Shown: positions 47,854-54,697 of the stretch, piece after piece
Numbering within the stretch: the stretch's first letter is position 1
Layout: every line of letters begins with the position of its first letter
Source of the DNA: Brevibacterium paucivorans
Lineage (GTDB): Bacteria; Actinomycetota; Actinomycetes; Actinomycetales; Brevibacteriaceae
Assembly (NCBI RefSeq): GCF_016907735.1
Contig: NZ_JAFBCP010000001.1
Location: forward strand, 496,001-560,000
Direction of reading: 5' to 3'
DNA length: 64,000 bases
Position numbers and translations under genes: made by a program
Notes under the pieces: model-generated
The model's input: only the letters and a program-made list of their open reading frames with translations
Databases searched by the model: none
What the model was told of the DNA's origin: nothing

Positions 47854-50292
47854 TTACAGCGCTGAATCAACGTTCCAAATATTGGCCATGTATTCGCGTA
47901 CCGAACGGTCCGAACTGAAGTACCCCATGTTCGCGATGTTGAGCACGCTGGCTTTCTGCCAGGCCCGGGTGTCCTGGTACGCTTCGTCGACTCGGGTTTG
48001 GGCCTGATCGTAGGAGTCGAAGTCGCTAGCGACCAGGAACCAGTCGGAGTTCCACATGTTGTCGACCAGGTCGCCGTAACGGTGTGGTTCGTCCGGGCTG
48101 AACGTGCCTTCTGCAACGGCTTGGAGAATGTCGCGCATAGGCTGGCTTGCCTCGATGGCCTTTCGGCTGTGATCCGGTTGTTCCCTGCGTTGGGCCACTT
48201 CTTCAGTGGTCATGCCAAAGAGGAAGAAGTTGTCAGCGCCCACCTTTTCGCGGATTTCGACATTGGCGCCGTCCAGCGTTCCGATTGTCAGCGCTCCGTT
48301 GAGTGCGAACTTCATGTTTCCGGTTCCGGAGGCCTCCATGCCGGCAGTCGAGATCTGTTCGGACAGGTCGGCGGCTGGGATGAGTTTTTCGGCCATGGAC
48401 ACGTTGTAGTTCGGTGGGAACACCACTTGGAGGAGGTCCTTGGTGTCTGGGTCGTTGTTGACCACTGCTGCGACGTCGTTGATCAGGCGGATGATGTCCT
48501 TTGCCATGACATAGCTCTGTGCAGCTTTCCCACCGAACAGTTTGACGCGTGGCACCCAGCCGGCGGACGGGTCGCGCTTGATGCGTTGCCAGCGGGCAAT
48601 AGTCCAGAAGATGTTGAGCAGCTGGCGCTTGTATTCGTGGATACGTTTGACCTGTACGTCAAAGAGCCCGGTGACGGGGATGTCGATGTCGTGGTGGTGG
48701 TTGAGCCAGTCTGCGAGCCGGTTTTTTGCCGCGTGTTTGGTTTCGCCAAATGCGGTGAGGAAGTCGTCGTTGTCCGCGTACTCAGCGAGCTGAGTGAGCC
48801 GGTCAAGGTCGGTTTCCCAGCCTGTGCCAATGGCTTCCGTAATAAGTGCGGAAAGGTCCGGGTTGGCAAGTTTGAGCCACCGCCGAGGTGTCACCCCGTT
48901 GGTGACGTTGATGATCCTTTCGGGGTGGCGGCTGTTGAAGTCGGGGAAGAGGTCACTGCGAATGAGGTCAGTGTGAAGGGCTGACACACCGTTGACGCGG
49001 TGGCTGGTGAGGAACGCCAGGCTACCCATGTTCACGTGACCGTCGTCGAGGATGGAACTTGGCGGTTCGAGTGGACCGTGTAGCTCGATTTCGCGGTGCT
49101 CGATCTTTTCGATGAGGTCCATGTGGCGTGGGAGGACGTGGCGCATAAGGTCAACCGACCAGCGCTCAAGTGCTTCTGGGAGGAGTGTGTGGTTGGTGTA
49201 GCCCAGCACTTGTGTTGCGATGTCAGCGGCGGTTTCGAATTCGAACCCGTGATCGTCGATGAGCAGGCGGATGAGTTCCGGGCCTGCGATCGCCGGGTGT
49301 GTGTCGTTCATTTGAATCGCTGCGAAGTCTGGGAGCTGACGCAGGTCGTCGTGGGTGGAGAGGAAGCGACGCAGAATGTCCTGCACCGAGGCCGAGGTGA
49401 GGAAGTACTCCTGGCGCAGGCGGAGTTCTTTTCCGGTGTCGGTGGTGTCGTTGGGGTAGAGAACTCGGGACAGGCTGCGTGCGAGTGCTTCGGCGAATGA
49501 TGCACGGGCCAGGTGTCCGGCGTTGAACTGGTTGAGGTCGAAGTACTTAGCGCTGGGCTTGGCCGCCCATAGGCGTAGGGTGTTGGCCCAGTTGCCGCCG
49601 TAGCCCACGATTGGGGTGTCGTGGGATTCTGCGACGACGTGCTGTTCGGGCACCCAGATTGTTGCGCCGTTGTCGTCTTGGAGGTGGCCGCCAAAGAGCA
49701 CGCGGTAGGCCGCTTCGGGGCGGGTGAAGTTCCAGGGGCTGTCGTTGGCCTGCCAGTCTTCTGGTGTTTCGATTTGGACACCGTGGTCAAAGCCTTGTTT
49801 GAACAGGCCGTGTTCGTAGCGGATGCCGTATCCGTACGCGGGGCATGCCAGGGTGGCGGTGGATTCGAGGTAGCAGGCGGCCAGGCGGCCCAGTCCCCCG
49901 TTACCCAGGGCGGGATCGGGTTCGTCTTCTGCGATGTCATGGAAGTCGAGACCCAGGCTTGTCAGTGCTTCGTTGACGATGCTGAAAATGCCCAGGTTGA
50001 TGGCGGTGTCTTCCAGGAGGCGTCCGGTGAGGAACTCCATGGACAGGTAGTACACGCGTTTGTGGTCGGTGTCCCATGTGGTGCGGGTTGCGCGGAACCA
50101 CGGGCTGATTGCGCGGTCGCGCACTGCGTAGGACAGGGCGATTCGCCAGTCGAATTTTGAGGCGTGGGCTGGGTCTGAACCTACTGAGTACTGAAGGTGG
50201 TGAAGCAATGAGGAGCGGAAACCTTCAGCGGTGATTTCTGGAAGCTCCAGAGCATCGGTGTCGACGTTGTGAACTTTGAGCCGTTCAGACAT
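47854..50292 (-). CDS. glgP: Glycogen/starch/alpha-glucan phosphorylase
   Basis: An 812-residue GT35 phosphorylase releasing glucose-1-phosphate. NGGLGRLAACYLES, GYGIRYEHGLFKQ, MNDTHPAIAGPELIRLL and the PLP-lysine motif SGTGNMKFALNGALTIGTLDGANVEI (split here by reading: GTGNMKF then LNGALTIGT) identify it. ATG 50292 (MSERLKVHN) has AGGGGA upstream and is preferred to an in-frame codon 48 bases earlier. It is the first gene of glgPBCAX. Confidence 0.95.
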   Translation of the reverse strand: MSERLKVHNVDTDALELPEITAEGFRSSLLHHLQYSVGSDPAHASKFDWRIALSYAVRDRAISPWFRATRTTWDTDHKRVYYLSMEFLTGRLLEDTAINLGIFSIVNEALTSLGLDFHDIAEDEPDPALGNGGLGRLAACYLESTATLACPAYGYGIRYEHGLFKQGFDHGVQIETPEDWQANDSPWNFTRPEAAYRVLFGGHLQDDNGATIWVPEQHVVAESHDTPIVGYGGNWANTLRLWAAKPSAKYFDLNQFNAGHLARASFAEALARSLSRVLYPNDTTDTGKELRLRQEYFLTSASVQDILRRFLSTHDDLRQLPDFAAIQMNDTHPAIAGPELIRLLIDDHGFEFETAADIATQVLGYTNHTLLPEALERWSVDLMRHVLPRHMDLIEKIEHREIELHGPLEPPSSILDDGHVNMGSLAFLTSHRVNGVSALHTDLIRSDLFPDFNSRHPERIINVTNGVTPRRWLKLANPDLSALITEAIGTGWETDLDRLTQLAEYADNDDFLTAFGETKHAAKNRLADWLNHHHDIDIPVTGLFDVQVKRIHEYKRQLLNIFWTIARWQRIKRDPSAGWVPRVKLFGGKAAQSYVMAKDIIRLINDVAAVVNNDPDTKDLLQVVFPPNYNVSMAEKLIPAADLSEQISTAGMEASGTGNMKFALNGALTIGTLDGANVEIREKVGADNFFLFGMTTEEVAQRREQPDHSRKAIEASQPMRDILQAVAEGTFSPDEPHRYGDLVDNMWNSDWFLVASDFDSYDQAQTRVDEAYQDTRAWQKASVLNIANMGYFSSDRSVREYMANIWNVDSAL

Positions 50293-50454
50293 GGGTCCCC
50301 TGACAGTTAAACCACGGTTGTTGGCGCGCGTTTTGCGCACGCGTTCTTATCGTAAATGACGTGGTGAGTGAAAAGCGCGTTAGCCACCGACCGTTCACAC
50401 GGGGTTCACCCGAAGTGATTGGGGGCATCCGACGCGGGACAATACGGCGTAAAG

Positions 50455-50492
50455 CGAGCGAAACTACGCATTATGTTGCGTAGTTTCGCTCG
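50455..50492. repeat. Palindrome A
   Basis: A perfect 16-bp inverted repeat, CGAGCGAAACTACGCA and its complement, with loop TTATGT. Weak outer pairing (AATACG with CGTATT) extends it. No T-tract follows on either strand. It is the least similar of the five related palindromes. Confidence 0.8.
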
Positions 50493-50602
50493 TATTGCGC
50501 CGTCTGGGCTTGGCTTAATGCTTCGGAACGCTTCACTTGGTCTGCCTTCTCACGAAGATGAGACACACCCAGAACCTGTGAGGTCATCGTGCGCACGAAA
50601 GC

Positions 50603-50643
50603 CGTTTACTCTACAACCTTCGCGGAGGGTTGTAGAGTAAACG
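50603..50643. repeat. Palindrome B
   Basis: A perfect 16-bp inverted repeat, CGTTTACTCTACAACC and its complement, with a 9-base loop. CCCTTTTGTTCGTTTTG follows on the plus strand, so a terminator role is possible but the T-tract is interrupted. Confidence 0.8.
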
Positions 50644-50687
50644 TCCCTTTTGTTCGTTTTGTTCACGTTTTCTGACCAAAATCGGCA

Positions 50688-50738
50688 CGTTACTCTACAC
50701 ACCTAGTCCAACGCAGCGCAGAGCTGTAGAGAAAACCG
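50688..50738. repeat. Palindrome E (degenerate copy of B)
   Basis: Half-sites CGTTACTCTACA (50688-50699) and TGTAGAGAAAACCG (50725-50738) pair over CTCTACA plus the GTT/AAC ends, with a 25-base interior. The core ACTCTACA is identical to that of palindrome B 85 bases upstream. Confidence 0.55.
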
Positions 50739-50846
50739 CCAGACGTGTTTGCCATACACCTGGCACACCCGCCTCATAACCCCCTGGCGGTAAAAAAGGG
50801 GAAAACACTGTGTTCAATGCTGATGTACCGAATCTCAACAGGTTGG

Positions 50847-50852
50847 TAAGAT
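50847..50852 (+). promoter_or_regulatory. Candidate -10 box for the structured RNA
   Basis: TAAGAT ends about seven bases before the AGGAGTGGGG that opens the predicted RNA fold. No good -35 element is visible. Confidence 0.35.
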
Positions 50853-50853
50853 T

Positions 50854-50931
50854 GAAGTAGGAGTGGGGATACCCCCGCGCAAGCCTTGTAATAACAGGCC
50901 ACCTGAAAGCGCGGGCAATGTGCCCCACTTC
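50854..50931 (+). ncRNA. Structured small RNA candidate (abiF-RNA-like fold)
   Basis: Nested stems: AGTGGGG (50862-50868) with CCCCACT (50923-50929); CCCGCGC (50874-50880) with GCGCGGG (50909-50915); and GCCT/GT (50883-50889) with AC/AGGC (50894-50899) closing an AATA loop. CCTG (50902-50905) can also pair with CAGG (50895-50898), an alternative or pseudoknot contact. The fold resembles my memory of the abiF RNA class found beside AbiF-type phage-abortive genes, but no such gene is near, and I cannot verify the match. The strand is inferred from the -10 box; the complementary strand folds similarly. Confidence 0.5.
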
Positions 50932-50986
50932 GTTCATTCCAACAAACGTATTTCTACCAGCACGCGCCCATCACTGCTCATAACGC

Positions 50987-51292
50987 TTAAGTGTCAGGCT
51001 GTACTGCTGAAGCCTTCGCTCGGATTTCGTCCTGCCACTCCATGAACTCTTCAAACTCCTGTTCAAGATCAAACCGTTCAGGAAGATCACGGAACTGCTC
51101 AACCAAATGATCCGGCCAGAGAAGACCCTCACCACAAGCCTGCGCGTACAGTCCCATCAGCGCCGCATGCGTCTCGTTATGCTCAATCAGCGAATCAATA
51201 TCTGACAGGTCTTCATCCGTGAGACTGAGTTTCTCGACAAGGAAAGCTCTAGCGTCGTCAGTGAGCTTGTCTAATTCATCTGGCCTGCGCAT
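50987..51292 (-). CDS. Small acidic protein (hypothetical, 101 aa)
   Basis: A strongly acidic, helical protein (DELDKLTDDARAFLVEKL; DLEQEFEEFMEWQDEI) with one cysteine and no membrane segment. Not recognised. ATG 51292 has AAAGGAG with an 8-base spacer. It converges on the structured RNA and lies 424 bases downstream of the tRNA gene. Its acidity recalls phage DNA mimics or antitoxins, but this is only a resemblance. Confidence 0.65.
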   Translation of the reverse strand: MRRPDELDKLTDDARAFLVEKLSLTDEDLSDIDSLIEHNETHAALMGLYAQACGEGLLWPDHLVEQFRDLPERFDLEQEFEEFMEWQDEIRAKASAVQPDT

Positions 51293-51508
51293 CGGCTATC
51301 TCCTTTCCTCATCGACACAGAGCAAATTTACTATACGAGCTTTGCCCTTTGCGTTTGAAGCTACAGCAACACGAACGCAACGCCTGTTTACAAAACTCAA
51401 CACACGAAACGCGCTTAGGTTCCCGGCAATCTATCCGCGATGGCAACCGAAGAACAGACTCTGCCACTTCACCGATGCCGTGTTGCGGCCACCTCGGGCA
51501 TCGAGGCG

Positions 51509-51547
51509 CGTTTGGCTACAGTCGAATCTGCCGAGTGTAGCCAAACG
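51509..51547. repeat. Palindrome C
   Basis: A perfect 12-bp inverted repeat CGTTTGGCTACA / TGTAGCCAAACG around a 15-base interior. Outer CGTTT and inner TACA are shared with palindromes B and D. Confidence 0.75.
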
Positions 51548-51595
51548 ACCACCAAATACCCCCATTTAGTGACCCGCATCACTCTTGCGGGAACT

Positions 51596-51640
51596 TTTCG
51601 ATACACTCGAGCCCCAAAACCGAACTCGAGTGTATCGAAA
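51596..51640. repeat. Palindrome D
   Basis: A perfect 16-bp inverted repeat TTTCGATACACTCGAG / CTCGAGTGTATCGAAA around 13 bases. The right arm continues to CGAAACG, so the half-site again reads CGTTTCGATACA. Confidence 0.8.
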
Positions 51641-51670
51641 CGACGCAACACATCAACGCCCCAGTACACA

Positions 51671-51706
51671 AAAATCTCGGGGCATCGAGTGAACGACGTC
51701 CCGAGA
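51671..51706 (-). terminator. Intrinsic terminator of the tRNA gene
   Basis: TCTCGGG / CCCGAGA stem with an 18-base loop, followed on the minus strand by ATTTTTG. It begins ten bases after the tRNA discriminator base. Confidence 0.75.
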
Positions 51707-51715
51707 CTTCGCGTG

Positions 51716-51789
51716 TCCCCCCAGTGGGACTCGAACCCACACTGGATCGATTTTAAGTCGACTGTCTCTGCCGATTGGACTATGGGGGG
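51716..51789 (-). tRNA. tRNA with UAA anticodon, short variable loop (Leu-like)
   Basis: A 74-nt cloverleaf: acceptor CCCCCCA/TGGGGGG, discriminator A73, D-arm with 3-bp stem GTC/GAC and loop CAATCGGCAGA, anticodon stem GTCGA/TCGAT with loop CTTAAAA (anticodon UAA, reads UUA), variable loop CCAGT, T-arm GTGGG/CCCAC with loop TTCGAGT. CCA is not encoded. The D-arm and anticodon loop are leucine-like, but the 5-nt variable loop makes it class I, whereas bacterial tRNA-Leu is class II. It is transcribed in the same direction as ndh and followed by its own terminator. Assignment as tRNA is firm; amino-acid identity is not. Confidence 0.85.
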
Positions 51790-51812
51790 CAGGGTTTTAC
51801 CCTACAACAGTT

Positions 51813-51844
51813 TGAGAGGCGACCACACACGTGGTCGCCTCTCA
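51813..51844 (-). terminator. Hairpin after ndh
   Basis: A perfect 14-bp stem (51813-51826 with 51831-51844), loop ACAC, 12 bases after the ndh stop. It also separates ndh from the tRNA. The T-tract is weak. Confidence 0.7.
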
Positions 51845-51856
51845 CACGTCTAACGC

Positions 51857-53230
51857 TTACTTGTTAGCTGGCTCCTTGCGAGGAGCTGGCTTAGAGTGAG
51901 CAGCTTCTACGAAGCTCTTGCGTGGCACGTCCAGGTCCTTCAACGCGGTGAGGTCGCGACCAGCAACGAAGTTGAGGAACCAGTTGGTGAACACGCGGAG
52001 CTTGCGGTCCACGGTAGGAATCGCGTAGCCGTGGTAACCACGGTGCATGAGCCATGCGAGGAAGCCACGGGTTTCGAAGTCACCCATCTGTGCGACACCC
52101 TTGTACAGACCCATACCGGCAACCGCACCCAGTGACTTGTGGAAGTACTGGCGGAATTCGGTTTCGCCACGCAGAGCAGCCAAGATGTTAGCGGCCAGAA
52201 CAGGAGCCTGGCGCACAGCGTGCTGAGCATTTGGCACGCAGTACCCACCTCCACCGCCACCGGAGAGGTCTGGAACAGCAGCGTTGTCACCAGCACCCCA
52301 TGCGCCTTCAACAACACCGTTTTCGTCTTCAACACGCAGGTCAGCGCGAACCGTGAGGCGACCGCGGTCGTCCAGCGGAAGGTCCGAGTCAACCAGCAGT
52401 GGGTTAGCCTTCACACCGGCGTTCCACACGATGGTGTCAGCGTCGAACTCTTCACCGTTCGACAGCTTGCAACGCTTGTTGGTGCAGTCCTGCAGGAAGG
52501 TTTCCAGGTATACGTCAACGCCACGTTCACGCAGGTGGTCAACAACCCAGCGTGCCTGCGCTTCGCCAACTTCTGGCATCACGCGAGGTGCCGCTTCAAC
52601 CAGAACGAAGCGAACGTCGGCTTCGGTGAGGGTTTCGTGCTGGGCAACAGCCGAACGCACCATGTCTTCAATTTCAGCGAGCGCTTCGATTCCAGCGAAT
52701 CCACCACCGACGAAAGCAAACGTCAGAGCCTTGCGACGTTCTTCGTCGTTCTCCATGAGAGCTGCGAGGTCGAGCTGGTTGAGGATGTGGTCGCGCAGAG
52801 CAACAGCTTCTTCAATGCGCTTAACACCAATAGCTTCTTCGTCCAGACCTGGGATCGGCAGTGCGCGTGCAACCGAACCGGCGGCCAGCACAATGTGGTC
52901 GTAGTCCAGTTCGAATGCTTCGTCACCTTCAGGCTCGACAACCGCGTACTTCTTTGCGTGGTTGATGGAGCGAACGTAACCGGTGACAACTTCTGCACCC
53001 TTGAGGTTGCGGCGCAGTGGAACCACAGCGTGGCGTGGTTCGATCGAACCGGCAGCAACTTCTGGAAGGAACGGCTGGTAAGTCATGTATGGGTTGGGGT
53101 CAACAACGGTGACCGTTGCTTCACCTCGACCCAGGTTCTTCAACAGGTTCTGGGCGGTGACCAGTCCGAGGTAACCGCCACCTACTACGAGGACACGTGG
53201 ACGCAATTTGCTATTACGAATCAAAGCCAT
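51857..53230 (-). CDS. ndh: Type II NADH dehydrogenase-like NAD(P)/FAD oxidoreductase
   Basis: A 457-residue peripheral membrane flavoprotein. The FAD loop VVGGGYLG (15-22), a second nucleotide loop FVGGGFAGIE, and GAWGAGDNAAVPD identify NDH-2, which passes electrons from NADH to quinone without pumping protons. The C-terminal LRVFTNWFLNFVAGRD is amphipathic and likely membrane-binding. It lies 55 bases downstream of the severed 3' end of the subtilase gene, so before the IS arrived it may have been in that operon. Confidence 0.92.
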   Translation of the reverse strand: MALIRNSKLRPRVLVVGGGYLGLVTAQNLLKNLGRGEATVTVVDPNPYMTYQPFLPEVAAGSIEPRHAVVPLRRNLKGAEVVTGYVRSINHAKKYAVVEPEGDEAFELDYDHIVLAAGSVARALPIPGLDEEAIGVKRIEEAVALRDHILNQLDLAALMENDEERRKALTFAFVGGGFAGIEALAEIEDMVRSAVAQHETLTEADVRFVLVEAAPRVMPEVGEAQARWVVDHLRERGVDVYLETFLQDCTNKRCKLSNGEEFDADTIVWNAGVKANPLLVDSDLPLDDRGRLTVRADLRVEDENGVVEGAWGAGDNAAVPDLSGGGGGGYCVPNAQHAVRQAPVLAANILAALRGETEFRQYFHKSLGAVAGMGLYKGVAQMGDFETRGFLAWLMHRGYHGYAIPTVDRKLRVFTNWFLNFVAGRDLTALKDLDVPRKSFVEAAHSKPAPRKEPANK

Positions 53231-53285
53231 GGTCTCATGCTATCGCTTGATGCGATCTTTCACGAACGCGCACCCAAAATGTTCA

Positions 53286-53391
53286 TCACGTCTTTTCCGA
53301 GGCGTTTTTTCGTCGCCGGTTTTGCGACTGCCACGCGATCGCCCCAACCACAATCAGCGTGGCTCCTACGCCCATGAGTGGCACGTAGAAC
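53286..53391 (-). pseudogene. Severed 3' end of the subtilase gene (membrane anchor)
   Basis: After the IS, the frame continues FYVPLMGVGATLIVVGAIAW, then a basic QNRRRK tail and a TGA stop at 53286. One copy of the target duplication (53389-53391, GTT on this strand) joins exactly to the protease frame at ...LPW: TG + G, then TTC TAC GTG. The result is a typical membrane anchor with positive cytoplasmic tail. It now has no start codon or ribosome site of its own. Confidence 0.9.
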
Positions 53392-53455
53392 GGGCCCGGC
53401 CCCCGGAAAGTAGACACCGTGGGGGTGAAATTATTGGCTTTACTCTAGCGCATTG

Positions 53456-54340
53456 TTAGGAAGCGTGAGTTTCGTACTCAATGGGTGTGAGGTACTTGCA
53501 CCAGGAATGCCTTCGGGTGGTGTTGTAGCGCGCACACCATGCGAAGACGTCGCGCCGGCAGACTAGCTGATTGGAAAAGACTTTCTGGTCTTTGAGCACT
53601 TCTCGTTTCAACGCCGCGTTAAACGACTCCGCGAGTGAATTATCAGCGCTGCTGCCAACTGCTCCCATCGACTGGGTGACGTTGAGTCTTCGGCAGACAG
53701 CCTGAAACTGCGATGAGGTATACACGCTGCCATGATCTGAGTGGAAGATCGCCCCGGAGAGACTGCCACGGGTACGGCGAGCATGCTCGAGCGCTTCTTC
53801 GACGAGGTCGGTGCGCATGTGGTCTGCGATCGCGAAGCCGACGAGCATCCGCGAGTAGCAGTCAATCACAGAAGCCAGATACATATTCGACCCGTCTGCG
53901 ATCGGCAGATAGGTAATATCGCCGACGAGGATCCTATTGGCAGCTGGCGCAGTGAAGTTACGCTTGACCAGGTCAGCGAATATAAAGCGATGACGCTCAC
54001 GCTGCGTTGTCGTGACCTTACGTTTTTTCGTGTAGCCGCGCAGCTGAAGCTTCCTCATAATCCGGGCGATGCGCTTATGGTTGACCGGTCCGGTGCTACT
54101 GTACGCATCGTTGAAAGTCAGCTCGGCGGCAATGCGTTTTGCGCCGTAGAGCTGCCTCTTGTCGTCGAAGATGGCCTGGACCTTGGCTCCGAGTATGGCA
54201 TCATCAACCAGTCTGCGGTGCCGCTGGGCGCTGCTAGCTTTCCATTTGTAGTAGGAGCTGCGGTTTAACCCGAGTACGGTGCACATCCGCTTGACCGAGT
54301 AATCGGTGCGGTGGTCATCAACGAACCGGAAGCGGATCAC
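53456..54340 (-). CDS. IS3-family transposase OrfB (DDE integrase domain)
   Basis: A 294-residue integrase-like transposase with an HTH_21-type N-terminus (YSVKRMCTVLGLNRSSYYKW) and catalytic triad Asp141 (VGDITY), Asp202 (HSDHGS) and Glu238 (SLAESFNAALK), DD35E spacing. The GTG start overlaps the orfA stop (GTGA). In IS3 elements an OrfAB fusion is made by -1 frameshift; I see no clear A6G slippery site, so coupling by re-initiation is also possible. Confidence 0.94.
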   Translation of the reverse strand: MIRFRFVDDHRTDYSVKRMCTVLGLNRSSYYKWKASSAQRHRRLVDDAILGAKVQAIFDDKRQLYGAKRIAAELTFNDAYSSTGPVNHKRIARIMRKLQLRGYTKKRKVTTTQRERHRFIFADLVKRNFTAPAANRILVGDITYLPIADGSNMYLASVIDCYSRMLVGFAIADHMRTDLVEEALEHARRTRGSLSGAIFHSDHGSVYTSSQFQAVCRRLNVTQSMGAVGSSADNSLAESFNAALKREVLKDQKVFSNQLVCRRDVFAWCARYNTTRRHSWCKYLTPIEYETHAS

Positions 54341-54648
54341 CAGTTCGTCTCTTCCATGAAATATTTGGCTGCCTTACACAAAATATCGCGTTCTTCTTTC
54401 AGGCGGGCGTTTTCCTGTTGCAGCTGACGTAGCTTCTCAGCATCGGTCAGTTGCCTCGCACGATCAGCACGTAAGCCCGCTGAAAGCTGGGGTTTCGTGC
54501 CAGTTCCGTACTTATCAACCCATACGCGAAGCGTGGAGCGGTTGATCCCTAAATCAGCGGCCGCAGCGTTCAACGACACCTGTGGATCGTTCTCGTACAT
54601 CGCGACCGCGTCGAGCTTGAACTGATCCGAATAAACCTTCCTAGGCAT
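54337..54648 (-). CDS. IS3-family transposase OrfA (helix-turn-helix)
   Basis: A 103-residue protein: HTH (SLNAAAADLGINRSTLRVWVDKYG) and a leucine-zipper-like end (LRQLQQENARLKEERDIL) for dimerisation. It binds the element ends and is the first part of the OrfAB transposase. Confidence 0.93.
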   Translation of the reverse strand: MPRKVYSDQFKLDAVAMYENDPQVSLNAAAADLGINRSTLRVWVDKYGTGTKPQLSAGLRADRARQLTDAEKLRQLQQENARLKEERDILCKAAKYFMEETNW

Positions 54649-54697
54649 GGAGGTAGATTACCTTTCCCCGACTCAACACAGCCGGAATCAGAGGTGT

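Larger units (their letters stand above)
50293..50986. other. Gene-poor region between glgP and a small acidic protein gene
   Basis: About 690 bases. It holds the glgP upstream region, three palindromes (50455-50492, 50603-50643, 50688-50738) and a structured RNA candidate (50854-50931). I find no convincing protein gene: the longest frame (minus, 50695-50937) lacks a ribosome site and runs through a palindrome arm. Confidence 0.6.
51293..51715. other. Intergenic region between the small acidic gene and the tRNA
   Basis: About 420 bases with no supported gene. It contains palindromes C and D, a CCCGCA/TGCGGG hairpin near 51573-51591, and the tRNA terminator at 51671-51706. Confidence 0.6.

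Noticed and set aside
50603-50643. Palindrome B as a simple terminator of a plus-strand gene
   Set aside because: No gene ends upstream of it on the plus strand and the T-tract is interrupted; the same half-site recurs nearby in a degenerate copy.
50695-50937. Minus-strand frame of 80 codons in the gene-poor pocket
   Set aside because: No ribosome site, no recognisable features, and it runs through a palindrome arm and the structured RNA candidate.
51716-51789. Reading the tRNA as tRNA-Phe, tRNA-Lys or tRNA-Glu
   Set aside because: The loop CTTAAAA gives anticodon UAA; Phe would need CTGAAAA, Lys CTTTTAA or CTCTTAA, and Glu CTTTCAC-type loops. Stem pairing leaves no alternative register.
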